Source of the DNA: Arenibacter amylolyticus
Lineage (GTDB): Bacteria; Bacteroidota; Bacteroidia; Flavobacteriales; Flavobacteriaceae
Length of the DNA stretch: 64,000 bases
Assembly: GCF_002150785.1 (NCBI RefSeq)
Contig: NZ_MTAZ01000019.1
Span: forward strand, 1-64,000
Direction of reading: 5' to 3'
In this document: one piece after another, positions 1-8,723 of the stretch
Position numbering within the stretch: the stretch's first letter is position 1
Layout of the letters: every line of letters begins with the position of its first letter
Program-made: the position numbers and the translations under genes
The notes under the pieces: generated by a model
What the model was told of the DNA's origin: nothing
The model's input: only the letters and a program-made list of their open reading frames with translations
Databases searched by the model: none

Positions 1-117
1 TTATCGCCAAATATTTTTAGGGTGTTGCATTGAGGAAAACAGGAGCCAATCTGTTTTTCCCTTTCCGAAGGGGTTGAACGTCAAAAAAAAAGCTGAGTAG
101 CAATTAAATATACAACA

Positions 118-150
118 AAAGGTCCTGACAGTTGGTTAGGGCCTTTTTTT
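118..150 (+). terminator. Rho-independent terminator of an upstream gene
   Basis: AAAGGTCCT at 118-126 pairs with AGGGCCTTT at 138-146 (one mismatched pair) and a T run follows. No gene in the window precedes it, so it probably ends a plus-strand gene lying before base 1. Confidence 0.6.
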
Positions 151-620
151 ATGGAAGGAGATGATGAAATGACAAGAGATTGGGCTTGTAAACTAGAAGT
201 ACTTTTGCTGAAAAATCTGGAAATGGGTATAGATATCCTGGGGAAAAACGTCCAATGCTTTTCCTTAAGACCTAGGGTTAATAGATGAACTTGTAATCGC
301 CCTTTTAATCCAATCTGCCCAAGGGGGGGCCAAGGAGCCTATTTTAATATCCTAATACTTACCGCTCCTTAGGTTTGTTAAGGCTTAACAAGAGTAAGGC
401 AATGTTAATCACCAAGAGCGACAATAGAATAGTAAAGAAGATAGTCATAACATAAGATTTTAAAGCGGGGGACGTTGGTATATAAAGGTAGATGTGGGTG
501 TTGTTAAATGGTTGCGTTAAATTTTATAAATATTACAACCTAGGGTGCTTTTTTCTTATTTATAGTAATTCTAGGGGGGATAACGAATGTTGGATGAGGA
601 AAAAGTTCAAAAATTTGGTC
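151..620. other. Gene-free stretch before the cold-shock gene
   Basis: I see no convincing gene here. One 39-codon frame (169-288, plus) starts 8 bases after a GGAAGGAG-like sequence, but its product resembles nothing I know. No tRNA-like or repeat structure was seen. Confidence 0.4.
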
Positions 621-650
621 ATAAAAAACCCATCCAGTAGGACGGGCTTC
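621..650 (-). terminator. Terminator of the cold-shock gene
   Basis: Read on the minus strand, AAGCCCGTCC, a 4-base loop, GGATGGGTTT and a T run form a Rho-independent terminator. It lies just past the cold-shock gene stop. Confidence 0.75.
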
Positions 651-677
651 TTCCTTTAAAAAAAAGTTGTATCGTAA

Positions 678-872
678 TTAATCTATAACTTTTACGTTAA
701 CTGCGTTCAATCCTTTTTTACCTTGCTGTAGTTCAAATTCTACAACATCACCTTCACGAATTTCATCAATTAGTCCAGAAATATGTACAAAATGATCTTC
801 GCTTGAGCCTTCTTCAGTGATAAATCCAAAACCTTTGGTGTCGTTGAAGAATTTTACTGTTCCTTTATTCAT
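678..872 (-). CDS. Cold-shock domain protein (CspA family)
   Basis: A 64-residue single cold-shock domain, the usual length for CspA proteins, which bind single-stranded nucleic acid and melt RNA secondary structure in the cytoplasm. The RNP1 motif KGFGFI (residues 13-18) and an RNP2-like DHFVHIS (26-32) are intact, so RNA binding is expected. The ATG start follows an A/T-rich leader with a Bacteroidota -7 element (903-910), and a terminator follows the stop, so it is probably monocistronic. The leader is too short for a classic cspA cold-responsive 5' UTR. Cold induction cannot be judged from sequence. Confidence 0.95.
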   Translation of the reverse strand: MNKGTVKFFNDTKGFGFITEEGSSEDHFVHISGLIDEIREGDVVEFELQQGKKGLNAVNVKVID

Positions 873-902
873 TACTAAAAATTAAAAATATTTATATTAT
901 AG

Positions 903-910
903 CAAATATA
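903..910 (-). promoter_or_regulatory. -7 promoter element for the cold-shock gene
   Basis: TATATTTG on the minus strand matches the Bacteroidota TAnnTTTG -7 element, about 30 bases before the start codon. No clear -33 TTTG is visible. Confidence 0.55.
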
Positions 911-1227
911 GGGTTTAATTTTTTAAGGTGGTGGTTTTTTGATAGTTATCTTTATTTTCAACGTATTAGAACTTTATAAAAAGATTCGTTTTTCCGCAAT
1001 ATATAGACCTTAAATAATGGGGTTTAAACGTACTTTATATCCCCCTTTTGAAAAGATTATTAGCTAGTTGGTTTTATTGGATAGTGTGTCACTGTATCCT
1101 TGCAAACGGATAAGACAGGGATACCGGTGTTAAATTTGGATCCGAGGGGAAGAGCCCGCTGATGTTTGGTTCTGGTCACTGTGTTGGAAAAAGGTAGGGG
1201 CATGGGGCCTAGTTGCTGTAAAACAAC
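911..1227. other. Gene-free stretch between cold-shock and peroxiredoxin genes
   Basis: No open frame, RNA gene or repeat that I can support. It separates two minus-strand genes, each with its own terminator. Confidence 0.4.
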
Positions 1228-1258
1228 AAAGCCTCCGGAGAACCGAAGGCTTTGAGCG
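1228..1258 (-). terminator. Terminator of the peroxiredoxin gene
   Basis: AAAGCCTCCGG (1228-1238) pairs with CCGAAGGCTTT (1243-1253), one mismatch, directly after the peroxiredoxin stop. The minus-strand downstream tract is T-rich but interrupted. Confidence 0.65.
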
Positions 1259-1284
1259 TACGTGTATTGTAAGCAGTACTAAAA

Positions 1285-1923
1285 TTATAAATTAGGCTGT
1301 GGAGTAAGTCTTAAATAAGGCTTTATCTCTTCAACACCTTTGGTGAAAATTTTCTTGGCATCTTCCGTGCTTATTGCAGGGCTTACCACTACTTTTTCAC
1401 CATGTTTCCAATCTGCAGGAGTAGCTACCTTGTGGTACTCGGTTAGTTGTAGTGAATCTATCACTCGTAATAACTCATCAAAATTACGACCTGTAGAAGC
1501 AGGATAGGTAAGGGTTAGTTTAACGGTCTTGTCTGGTGCAATAATATAAACCGAACGTACGGTTAGGGTAGCATCTGCATTAGGGTGAATCATATCGTAT
1601 AAGGTAGAAACCTTTCTATCCTCATCTGCAATGATTGGGAAATTAACCGTAGTGTTTTGAGTCTCGTTAATATCCTTAATCCATTCTGCATGAGATGCGG
1701 CACTATCTACACTTAATGCAATCATCTTCACATTGCGCTTGTCAAATTCTTCCTTGTAATTTGCAGCAGCACCCAATTCTGTAGTACATACTGGGGTGAA
1801 GTCGGCAGGGTGAGAAAATAGGATGCCCCATGAATCACCTAAATAATCATATAAATTAATCATTCCGGCAGAGCTATCTGCCGTAAAATCAGGGGCTAAA
1901 TCGCCCAATCTTATTGTCGCCAT
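1285..1923 (-). CDS. 1-Cys peroxiredoxin (Prx6 subfamily)
   Basis: A 212-residue peroxidase that reduces hydrogen peroxide and alkyl hydroperoxides in the cytosol. The N-terminal thioredoxin-fold AhpC/TSA domain carries the peroxidatic motif PADFTPVC with Cys46. I find no second cysteine in the protein, which defines the 1-Cys (Prx6) class. The C-terminal dimerisation region includes ATPADW and PAISTEDA-type sequence typical of Prx6. Because it lacks a resolving cysteine it needs an external thiol reductant. The thioredoxin-like protein next upstream (2318-2878) is a possible but unproven partner. Length matches the family (about 210-220 residues). Confidence 0.95.
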   Translation of the reverse strand: MATIRLGDLAPDFTADSSAGMINLYDYLGDSWGILFSHPADFTPVCTTELGAAANYKEEFDKRNVKMIALSVDSAASHAEWIKDINETQNTTVNFPIIADEDRKVSTLYDMIHPNADATLTVRSVYIIAPDKTVKLTLTYPASTGRNFDELLRVIDSLQLTEYHKVATPADWKHGEKVVVSPAISTEDAKKIFTKGVEEIKPYLRLTPQPNL

Positions 1924-2317
1924 TTTTTTAGTCTTTTTGGTTTAAATTAATATCCTATAAAATTAGTAGATTATATTGGATTCGACTTTTTTAAAAGGTT
2001 AAAAAAGTATTAAAATCAATACCTGCCATAAGGTTTTTGATTTTTAGAAAGCTGCATTTTGGTTGAATGTCTCTCGTAAAAATTTAGGGAATTATATTAG
2101 TTAATAGTAACTGCTTTGGACTTGTAGTTTCCTATAGTACACAAGTCTTGAATGTTTTTGGTATTTTATTTTGGGCGGTAAGAGAGGGGTATTATAATAC
2201 AAATAATACAGCGGTGGAAAACATAATTTATATGCCTTCCACCCTGTATTCGTTATTCATTTATACTAGGGTCAAACTTGGGTTTCTTGTAATATAAGTT
2301 GTGTCGCAACCTGTCTC
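1924..2317. other. Intergenic region with a hairpin near 2208-2247
   Basis: No gene is visible. GGTGGAA (2213-2219) pairs with TTCCACC (2237-2243), extended by ACAG/CTGT across a one-base bulge. This hairpin lies about 70 bases after the redoxin stop and may end its transcript. No T tract follows on the minus strand, so this is uncertain. Confidence 0.35.
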
Positions 2318-2878
2318 TTATGCCTCTTTCCACTTTATATTACAACCTATGCTTGGCTTTTGTAAAGGGTCGATAGGAGTGCCATTTAAAAGGTTGTCCA
2401 TGGCAGCCTTAAGATCGGCCCCGGTAACTGCCAACCCATTCCCAGGCCTGGAATTATCAAATTGACCGCGATATACCAATTTTAAATCTTTATCAAACAA
2501 ATAAAAATCAGGGGTACAGGCTGCATCATAGGCCTTGGCTACCTCTTGGGTTTCATCGTATAGGTAAGGGAAGGTGTAGTTCTGTTCCTTGGCAATTAAC
2601 TTCATTAAATGCGGGGCATCCTTGGGATACTTCTCCACATCGTTGCTAGATATGCCAATAAAGGAAATTCCCAATGGCTGATAGTCTATAGCCGTCTTGG
2701 AAAGTTGAGCGTTAACGTGCTTAACAAAGGGACAATGGTTGCAGATAAACATAATTACGGTGCCCTTGTCACCTTTTAGCTCTGCCAGCGTCCTCTTTTT
2801 TTCCAAGGTGGTATCCAATAAATTAAAATCAGGGGCAATTGTGCCCAAAGGCAGCATATTGCTGGGGGTGTTCGCCAT
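2318..2878 (-). CDS. Thioredoxin-fold redoxin (AhpC/TSA family, CxxC)
   Basis: A 186-residue protein with an N-terminal APDF redoxin start, then the active-site motif ICNHCPFV with Cys46 and Cys49, and the ACTPDFYLFD stretch that supplies the cis-proline of the fold. It belongs to the family often annotated as thioredoxin family protein or redoxin, widespread in Bacteroidota. It has no signal peptide, so it is predicted cytoplasmic. Two further cysteines lie at positions away from the active site. It neighbours a 1-Cys peroxiredoxin on the same strand with about 400 bases between, so the two are separately transcribed. The exact substrate is unknown. Confidence 0.85.
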   Translation of the reverse strand: MANTPSNMLPLGTIAPDFNLLDTTLEKKRTLAELKGDKGTVIMFICNHCPFVKHVNAQLSKTAIDYQPLGISFIGISSNDVEKYPKDAPHLMKLIAKEQNYTFPYLYDETQEVAKAYDAACTPDFYLFDKDLKLVYRGQFDNSRPGNGLAVTGADLKAAMDNLLNGTPIDPLQKPSIGCNIKWKEA

Positions 2879-2987
2879 AATAAATTTACTTTAGTTATCT
2901 TTTGCTATTCCGCTAAATGTAGTCAAATTAATTTGCAATTAAAAGGCACAATGGCTATCTTAAATAAGCGAAATAAACTTTGGAGTT

Positions 2988-3293
2988 ATGAAAGAATCAT
3001 ATCAAACCTTATCCGAAGCGATCACCGATCTAAAGCAGGCGGGATACACCCAAGATCTCAATCTGGCCGAAACTGGCCTGGAGGATAAAGAGCTGAAGCG
3101 GATGCATGCCGCGCACGATTTTAATGTTGTTAAATATTACCGGTTCGAAGGGGTAAGTGATCCGGATGACAATGCGGTGCTATTTGTTATAGAGACGGTA
3201 GATGGGGATAAAGGACTTTTGGTGGATGCCTATGGCGCTTATTCTGGGAATGTATCCAAAGAAGTGATGGATAAACTAAGGATTATTCGATGA
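2988..3293 (+). CDS. Small conserved Bacteroidota protein (often mislabelled PRPP synthetase)
   Basis: A 101-residue acidic soluble protein. Homologues in flavobacteria are commonly labelled phosphoribosylpyrophosphate synthetase, but it is a third of that enzyme's length and lacks its PRPP-binding loop, so the name should not be believed. The visible pattern is a helical N-terminus (YQTLSEAITDLKQAGY), a central FNVVKYYRFEG stretch and DPDDNAVLFVIET, suggesting a small alpha-beta domain. It overlaps csaA by four bases (ATGA), so the two are probably translationally coupled. Function unknown. Confidence 0.75.
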   Translation: MKESYQTLSEAITDLKQAGYTQDLNLAETGLEDKELKRMHAAHDFNVVKYYRFEGVSDPDDNAVLFVIETVDGDKGLLVDAYGAYSGNVSKEVMDKLRIIR

Positions 3294-3628
3294 GCGGGAC
3301 CATTACTTGGGAAGATTTTTCTAAAATTGAAATGCGAGTGGGCACCATTTCGGAAGTATCCCAATTTCCGGAGGCAAGGAATCCTTCTTATCGGCTGTGG
3401 GTCGATTTTGGAGAGGAAATTGGTATGCGTAAGACTGCAGCTCAAATCACCAAAAGATATACTCCAGGGCAACTTGTTGGAAAACAAGTGATTGCGGTGG
3501 TGAATTTTCCAAAGAAACAAATAGCCAATTTAATGAGCGAATGTCTTATATTGGGTGCTGTTGATGGGTCCGATGTAGTGTTATTGCAACCAGAGGCCAA
3601 GGTGGTTAACGGGCTTAAAATCTCCTAA
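3290..3628 (+). CDS. csaA: CsaA-type tRNA-binding protein
   Basis: A 112-residue OB-fold protein matching CsaA, a homodimeric tRNA-binding and export-related chaperone with the fold of the methionyl-tRNA synthetase C-terminal domain. Diagnostic stretches are DFSKIEMRVGTI at the N-terminus, YRLWVDFG, QITKRYTPGQLVGKQV, and NFPKKQIANLMSECLILGA near the C-terminus. Length is the family norm (about 110). The ATG overlaps the stop of the preceding small gene, and the transporter gene starts a few bases downstream, so the three look like one operon. The chaperone role is inferred from Bacillus CsaA; RNA binding is the better supported activity. Confidence 0.93.
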   Translation: MSGTITWEDFSKIEMRVGTISEVSQFPEARNPSYRLWVDFGEEIGMRKTAAQITKRYTPGQLVGKQVIAVVNFPKKQIANLMSECLILGAVDGSDVVLLQPEAKVVNGLKIS

Positions 3629-3631
3629 TTT

Positions 3632-4552
3632 TTGACGGCTAGTACTTTAGATAGTTTACAAATAGAATTTACAGAAGCGTCCCTTTGGGTAATGAACTTG
3701 GCATTGGCATTGGTGATGTTTGGGATTGCCTTGGATATCTCCATTCAAGATTTTAAACGACTCTGGCAGCAGCCGAAACCACTTTTCGTAGGCATACTTA
3801 GTCAATTTGTCCTATTGCCCGCGGTGAGTTATATACTAGTGCTGTTAGCGACACCCATTCCTAGTATTGCCCTCGGGATGTTTATGGTAGCTGCCTGTCC
3901 CGGTGGAAATATATCCAATTTTATTACGCATATTGCAAAAGGTAATTCCGCCCTTTCCGTTAGTTTAACGGCAGTTGCCACCATTTTGGCAGTGGTGATG
4001 ACGCCGCTCAACCTGCAGTTGTGGGGCTCGCTCTATGGGCCCACCGCCGTCATATTAAAAGAAGTGGCCATTTCCCCTTTAGATATGGTTAAATTGGTGG
4101 CCTTATTATTGGGAGTTCCCTTGTTATTTGGGATGTACATCCGTCATTTAAAACCCAAACTGGCTTCCCAAATGGCCAAAATGCTAAAAATGGTCTCCAT
4201 CGTATTTTTTGTGGCGCTTATTTTCATTGCGCTTTATAACAACCGGGATATTTTCATGGATTATGTGCTTTACGTTTTCTGGATAGTAGTTATCCATAAC
4301 CTCCTTGCTTTTGTTACCGGATATTCCTTTGCAAGTATGATGGGCCTCACCCAAGCCAATAGGCGTACCTTGGCTATTGAAACAGGTATTCAAAATTCGG
4401 GCTTGGGATTGCTGTTGATCTTTACTTTTTTCGATGGCATGGGGGGCATGGCTCTTTTGGCTGCGTTCTGGGGAATATGGCATATTATTTCCGGTTTGGC
4501 CGTTGCTGGATTATGGGGTTTTAAACCCGTTGATAAAGAGGAGTTGGTTTGA
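3632..4552 (+). CDS. Bile acid:sodium symporter family (BASS) transporter
   Basis: A 306-residue inner-membrane protein with about nine to ten hydrophobic helices, the size and pattern of the BASS/ASBT family, which co-transports organic anions with sodium. The conserved CPGGNISNFITHIAKGN segment (about residue 90) is the first crossover motif, and ETGIQNSGLGLLL (about residue 250) the second. These form the sodium-binding crossing helices. The start is a TTG three bases after the csaA stop; a later ATG at residue 20 would cut into helix 1. The stop overlaps the start of the acyltransferase. The substrate is not predictable; pantoate, pyruvate and other carboxylates are known for relatives. 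Confidence 0.9.
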   Translation: MTASTLDSLQIEFTEASLWVMNLALALVMFGIALDISIQDFKRLWQQPKPLFVGILSQFVLLPAVSYILVLLATPIPSIALGMFMVAACPGGNISNFITHIAKGNSALSVSLTAVATILAVVMTPLNLQLWGSLYGPTAVILKEVAISPLDMVKLVALLLGVPLLFGMYIRHLKPKLASQMAKMLKMVSIVFFVALIFIALYNNRDIFMDYVLYVFWIVVIHNLLAFVTGYSFASMMGLTQANRRTLAIETGIQNSGLGLLLIFTFFDGMGGMALLAAFWGIWHIISGLAVAGLWGFKPVDKEELV

Positions 4553-5595
4553 GAAAGACGGGATATCTTTTGCTGAGGTTATGGATAAGGATTGCCTTGT
4601 GGTGTTATTTCTCTAAAATTTCCAGAAGCGGACTAGCGCATATTCCCAAGGATAAACCACTGCTCTTTTTGGCCAATCACCAGAACGCCCTACTAGATGC
4701 TTTATTAATAGCGGTGCGTGGTCCCAGAAAGATTTATTTCCTCACCAGGTCCGATGTTTTTAATAATCCCCTCCTAAAAAGATTTTTTGAATTCTTGCAG
4801 ATGATTCCCATCTATAGGATGCGCGATGGTATAGGCTCTTTACAGCAGAACAAAACTATCTTTGAATACTGTAGTAGATTGTTGCAGCGGGGAGAAGCCA
4901 TTCTTATATTTCCAGAAGGGAACCATTCCCTAAAGCGAAAAGTACGCCCGCTGAGTAAGGGCTTTACCCGCTTCCTATTTGCAGCCTTGGAAAAGAATCC
5001 CCAATTAGACATTCGGCTACTCCCTTTAGGATTCAATTACGACAATGCTGTAAACTTTCCAGATAAGGTGTCCGTTTGGTATGGCAAGGATTTAAGGGTG
5101 TTGGATTATTACGATAAAGAAAAGGAAGCTACTTCGGTTAGCAGAATGAAAACGGCAGTTTTTCAAGAATTAACCACCCTTACCACCCATATTGCTGACG
5201 ATGAAATGCATGATGGTCTTGTGAGGCATTTTAAAAGGGGTGGACTAGATTTTTTGGATCCGGTAGCCATCAATAGGGCCGTAATGGAAATGCCTAAAGC
5301 ACCGCAAGAAGGCGTTATGGTATTGGAGTCCCCTAGTAAACGGGGCATAGGAGAATGGGCATTTAACATATTAAACTTTCCAATAACGCTTATTTGGGCC
5401 TTTGCTATACGTCCCAAAATTAAGGAATTAGAGTTTGTGAGTACAGTGAGGTTTATGTGGTTTCTACTGCTTTTCCCCCTGTACTATCTGATGCTGGCGG
5501 TACTTTTAATCTACTATTTGGGGATATCCGGGGCCACCATAATAGTGGCAGGGCATTTTCTTTTCAATATAGGCCTGGTTAAGCTTCGCTCCTAG
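4549..5595 (+). CDS. Lysophospholipid/glycerolipid acyltransferase (PlsC-like)
   Basis: A 348-residue membrane-associated acyltransferase. Block I is NHQNALLD with His44 and Asp50 separated by five residues, one more than the classic HX4D of bacterial PlsC and closer to the eukaryotic Sct1/Gpt2-like glycerol-3-phosphate acyltransferases. Block III FPEGNHS (residues 121-127) binds the phosphate. A hydrophobic N-terminus and two C-terminal membrane helices (about 300-345) flank the catalytic domain. The TTG start overlaps the transporter stop by three bases, consistent with translational coupling. It probably acylates glycerol phosphate or a lysolipid at the inner membrane. A terminator follows. 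Confidence 0.85.
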   Translation: MRKTGYLLLRLWIRIALWCYFSKISRSGLAHIPKDKPLLFLANHQNALLDALLIAVRGPRKIYFLTRSDVFNNPLLKRFFEFLQMIPIYRMRDGIGSLQQNKTIFEYCSRLLQRGEAILIFPEGNHSLKRKVRPLSKGFTRFLFAALEKNPQLDIRLLPLGFNYDNAVNFPDKVSVWYGKDLRVLDYYDKEKEATSVSRMKTAVFQELTTLTTHIADDEMHDGLVRHFKRGGLDFLDPVAINRAVMEMPKAPQEGVMVLESPSKRGIGEWAFNILNFPITLIWAFAIRPKIKELEFVSTVRFMWFLLLFPLYYLMLAVLLIYYLGISGATIIVAGHFLFNIGLVKLRS

Positions 5596-5614
5596 TAATC
5601 CCTTGAAAAAAAAT

Positions 5615-5644
5615 GGGGCTGCTTTTTATTGAAAAAGCAGCCCC
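5615..5644. terminator. Bidirectional terminator
   Basis: GGGGCTGCTTTTT (5615-5627) pairs exactly with AAAAAGCAGCCCC (5632-5644), between the convergent acyltransferase and M14 peptidase genes. Upstream A and internal T runs suit either strand. Confidence 0.8.
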
Positions 5645-5667
5645 AATAAATGGTGAGCAAAAAGGGA

Positions 5668-8193
5668 TTACATCATCTTTCCAAAAAAGATGGCGTTCAT
5701 CACCAACTTGTTGGTCCCAAACCAAAAGGCCCTAAAATTGGTGTTATCCGTAAAGATAATAACCCGTCCCTTGCCAGAACGCTGTACCTGGAAGGGGACA
5801 CTGTTTTTTACCATTTCTAGGTTCCTATCCGAAATGTACCCGCTTAAAAGTGGATCTTGGGTATATTGTATGGGGTTGTTGTAGCTATTCTTATCTGGCT
5901 CTATATAGATGTTGGTATTTCTGAACAATGGAAGGTGGTCGTTCTTGTAGCCGAAATTGATAGGGTGGCTGCGGTCTAATTTGGCTTTAAAAATAGCGCC
6001 TCCCGTTGCATGCGCTCCTAAAAAGTCGCTTTTTTCTGCGTAAGAAACGTTTTTGGCAACCAGCGTGTCCTTTTTAAAATTCAAGGCCATCATTTCATTT
6101 TTAGAAAACCAATCGGCCATATTGCGGTACCCAATCAGGATTCCCCCGTTGTTTACCCATTCCTTTAATTTTTCGGTCCCTTTTTCGTCCAAGAAACTTC
6201 CGCGCCCCCGGTTAGGGATCACAATGGAGGTGTACTTGGAAAGATCAACGTTATTAAAGTATTTGGTATCCAGTTTGGTTAGGTTAAAATCGTACCGTTG
6301 ATCCAGCAAATGCCAAAACTCTCCGGCATCGTAGGAGGTAACTCCATTTCCTACCAAAAGTGCCACACGTTGCTTTTTTAAAGAAACAAAATTGCTACTC
6401 CCTAAGTCAATACCCTGGGTACTACCTGTTCCCACAGCTACCATTGGGACCTTACTGTCCTTGGCTACCGAATTTAAGAACTGAAACATTTCTGCGGGAT
6501 TTAAGGACTGGTTTTGTACGGGAACCAAGATGGCGCCATAATCAAAACTCTTTCCTTCCACAGTAAAGGGTAGCTTTGCTACCTTGGCTCTAAGTCCCTT
6601 GTTCAAAATTTGGTTCAAGGCCTTTGGGGTGTAGTATTCATTCCAATTAAATAGGTAAGCATAGGAACTTTGCTGATCTACCTCCGCCGATAGGGGTCGA
6701 AGCTCGGTTACCAGATCACCGGCCGCCGAGGTGCTTTTTAGCTCGGCATAATCTAAATTAAACGCCAATGGAAAGGTCCACGCAGATACATCGTAAAAAA
6801 TGCTGTCTTTAAAGGTAGTCCTCTTATCAAACATGGCCTTTACGAGTCGTGCATTTTTTTGATCCGTGGGGATAAAATAACTATGGCCTTTTTTATATGC
6901 TTTTCCGTTCACGGTAATATCATCGGATAGTTCGTGGAACTTAATATGTTGAAGCTTTAATATTTCTGCCAAATGCCACGCTTTGGCGGCATCTTTGCTA
7001 TCGCCAAAAACAATACCTCTTACTTTGTCCTTGCGGTTCTCAGATTTCACATCCTTGTAAAATTGACGCTGGTACTCCAGTATTTTAGTGCGCATATTCC
7101 GAGCCGCTTCAACGGTAGATACGGCTGTAGTAAACTGGTTGCGGATGGTAAAGGGAAAGGTAAGTAGCCCATTTTCCGAATCTTGTGCATGTCCACGGGA
7201 GCTGGCTTGCTCAAACAAAATTCCAATACTTCCATTGATATCGGGATAGGTAGATCCCTTACCGTAGAAATAATCGTCAAAGCGTTCTTCCTTGTAGTAA
7301 AGGGAGCCTATTTTGTCTAATGCCTTGGCATGGTAGGTGGCTATTTCTGCAGTTAATTCTTGGTTTACTGGTGGTGTTAAGGGGTGGACCCTACTGGGGA
7401 CTCCTGGTTGAAAGAAGTAGGTAGAATTGGTGCCCATTTCGTGGTGGTCCGTAAGAATGTTGGGCATCCACTTATGAAAACTGGCAATTCTTGCTCTACT
7501 TTCCGGTAATTGTACGGGAAGCCAATCGCGGTTCATATCAAACCAGTAATGGTTGGTACGCCCGCCTGGCCAAACCTCGTGAAATTCCCTATCGTTTACA
7601 TCCGATACCATGTTTTTTCCCTTATTGGTGTTGGCCCAATAGGCAAAGCGCTGTAAGCCATCTGGATTAAAAGAAGGGTCTAATAAGATAACGGAATTGT
7701 TTAAGGTTTCTTCAATTTTGGGGCCGTTAGCGGCTGCTAAATAATAAGCGTAGGCCAAGGCGGCGTTAGATCCACTGGGTTCGTTACCGTGAATGGAGAA
7801 TCCTTGATACACTACAATGGGCATGTTTTCCAAGTTAAGTGTGTCTGCTCCATCTTCCGTTAAGCTTATATGGTCTTGTCTTATTTGCTCCAGATTACGG
7901 TGATTGTCTGGAGAAGTGATGGTCAATAAAATGAGCGGTCTGCCCTCGTAGGTGGTTCCCCTATTTTCAATGGAGATCCTATCACTGGCATCTGCCAATG
8001 TCTGCATGTAAAAAACTAATTTGTCATGGGTTACATGCCATTCGCCTACCTCATGCCCAATAATGTCTTTGGGTTTGGGGATGTTGGGGTCATAACTTAT
8101 GTCTTGGGGAAGATAATAATCTAGCGATGCAGTTTCTTGACCGTGCATGCTACAAAAGGATACCAGCAATAATGCAAATAGAAAATTTCTCAT
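5668..8193 (-). CDS. Secreted M14-family zinc carboxypeptidase-like peptidase
   Basis: An 841-residue exported protein. I place the start at the ATG at 8191-8193 because it begins a clear signal peptide (MRNFLFALLLVSFCSMHGQ); the longer frame adds 17 unconvincing residues. The N-terminal half carries the M14 zinc site: HGNEPSG (His135 and Glu138) and a later DHHEMGTNSTYFF segment supplying the third ligand and substrate pocket, with EQASSRGH further on. The C-terminal half resembles a glutamine-amidotransferase-like or structural domain (GGILIGYRN). Family members cleave C-terminal residues from peptides in the periplasm or outside. No T9SS C-terminal domain is obvious, so periplasmic location is my inference. 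Confidence 0.88.
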   Translation of the reverse strand: MRNFLFALLLVSFCSMHGQETASLDYYLPQDISYDPNIPKPKDIIGHEVGEWHVTHDKLVFYMQTLADASDRISIENRGTTYEGRPLILLTITSPDNHRNLEQIRQDHISLTEDGADTLNLENMPIVVYQGFSIHGNEPSGSNAALAYAYYLAAANGPKIEETLNNSVILLDPSFNPDGLQRFAYWANTNKGKNMVSDVNDREFHEVWPGGRTNHYWFDMNRDWLPVQLPESRARIASFHKWMPNILTDHHEMGTNSTYFFQPGVPSRVHPLTPPVNQELTAEIATYHAKALDKIGSLYYKEERFDDYFYGKGSTYPDINGSIGILFEQASSRGHAQDSENGLLTFPFTIRNQFTTAVSTVEAARNMRTKILEYQRQFYKDVKSENRKDKVRGIVFGDSKDAAKAWHLAEILKLQHIKFHELSDDITVNGKAYKKGHSYFIPTDQKNARLVKAMFDKRTTFKDSIFYDVSAWTFPLAFNLDYAELKSTSAAGDLVTELRPLSAEVDQQSSYAYLFNWNEYYTPKALNQILNKGLRAKVAKLPFTVEGKSFDYGAILVPVQNQSLNPAEMFQFLNSVAKDSKVPMVAVGTGSTQGIDLGSSNFVSLKKQRVALLVGNGVTSYDAGEFWHLLDQRYDFNLTKLDTKYFNNVDLSKYTSIVIPNRGRGSFLDEKGTEKLKEWVNNGGILIGYRNMADWFSKNEMMALNFKKDTLVAKNVSYAEKSDFLGAHATGGAIFKAKLDRSHPINFGYKNDHLPLFRNTNIYIEPDKNSYNNPIQYTQDPLLSGYISDRNLEMVKNSVPFQVQRSGKGRVIIFTDNTNFRAFWFGTNKLVMNAIFFGKMM

Positions 8194-8278
8194 AGATTGG
8201 TTAAAATTTAAAGATGGCTTTATATGTAAAACGGCCCCCATCAAGAGGACCGTTTAAATTAATTCAGGGAATCATAAA

Positions 8279-8647
8279 TTATATGTCATCAAAGCTTACA
8301 TCGGTAAAACTGCCAGTAGAAGTGGCGGTATCCTCCGTAAAGCCTTCTTTCTTATAATCTTTTTGGTGCCGCTCAGATATTACTTCCTCGCCTTTGGCAT
8401 CAATGATGTAATTCATCATTTCTTCTAAATTGTCTTTAAAGGCGGCAAAATCTTCTTTGTAAAGGTATATTTTGTGTTTCTTGTAATGAAAGGAACCATC
8501 ATCGTGGGTAAATTTTTTACTTTCAGTAATGGTTAAGTAATAATCCCCTGCCTTGGTACTCCTAACATCGAAAAAATAAGTTCTTCTCCCAGCTCGTAAT
8601 ACTTTCGAGTAAATCTCTTCTTGATCCATTAAATCTTTTTCGCTCAT
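8279..8647 (-). CDS. PUR family DNA/RNA-binding protein (DUF3276)
   Basis: A 122-residue protein of the bacterial PUR-alpha-like family, found mainly in Bacteroidota and spirochaetes. The single PUR repeat spans about residues 10-95: YSKVLRAGRRTYFFDVR, DYYLTITESKK and HKIYLYKEDFAAF correspond to the beta-sheet strands that bind single-stranded nucleic acid, and the helix DNLEEMMNYII dimerises. The C-terminal tail is acidic and probably disordered. It stands alone between an M14 peptidase and an ABC exporter on the same strand, with no evidence of an operon. The cellular role is unknown; the fold assignment is secure. Confidence 0.9.
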   Translation of the reverse strand: MSEKDLMDQEEIYSKVLRAGRRTYFFDVRSTKAGDYYLTITESKKFTHDDGSFHYKKHKIYLYKEDFAAFKDNLEEMMNYIIDAKGEEVISERHQKDYKKEGFTEDTATSTGSFTDVSFDDI

Positions 8648-8723
8648 TTCGATTAGTTAATAGTTGTTTACATACGTATATACGTCAAAAGTGTGAAAAA
8701 AAACCTAAATGGACAACAAATTT

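Noticed and set aside
169-288. 39-codon frame with a GGAAGGAG-like sequence upstream
   Set aside because: Too short and unlike any protein I know, and flavobacterial genes do not rely strongly on such ribosome sites. Kept only as a note in the gene-free region.
2988-3293. Phosphoribosylpyrophosphate synthetase name used for homologues of this small protein
   Set aside because: The protein is about 100 residues and lacks the PRPP-binding motif, so the name is a propagated error; recorded as unknown function.
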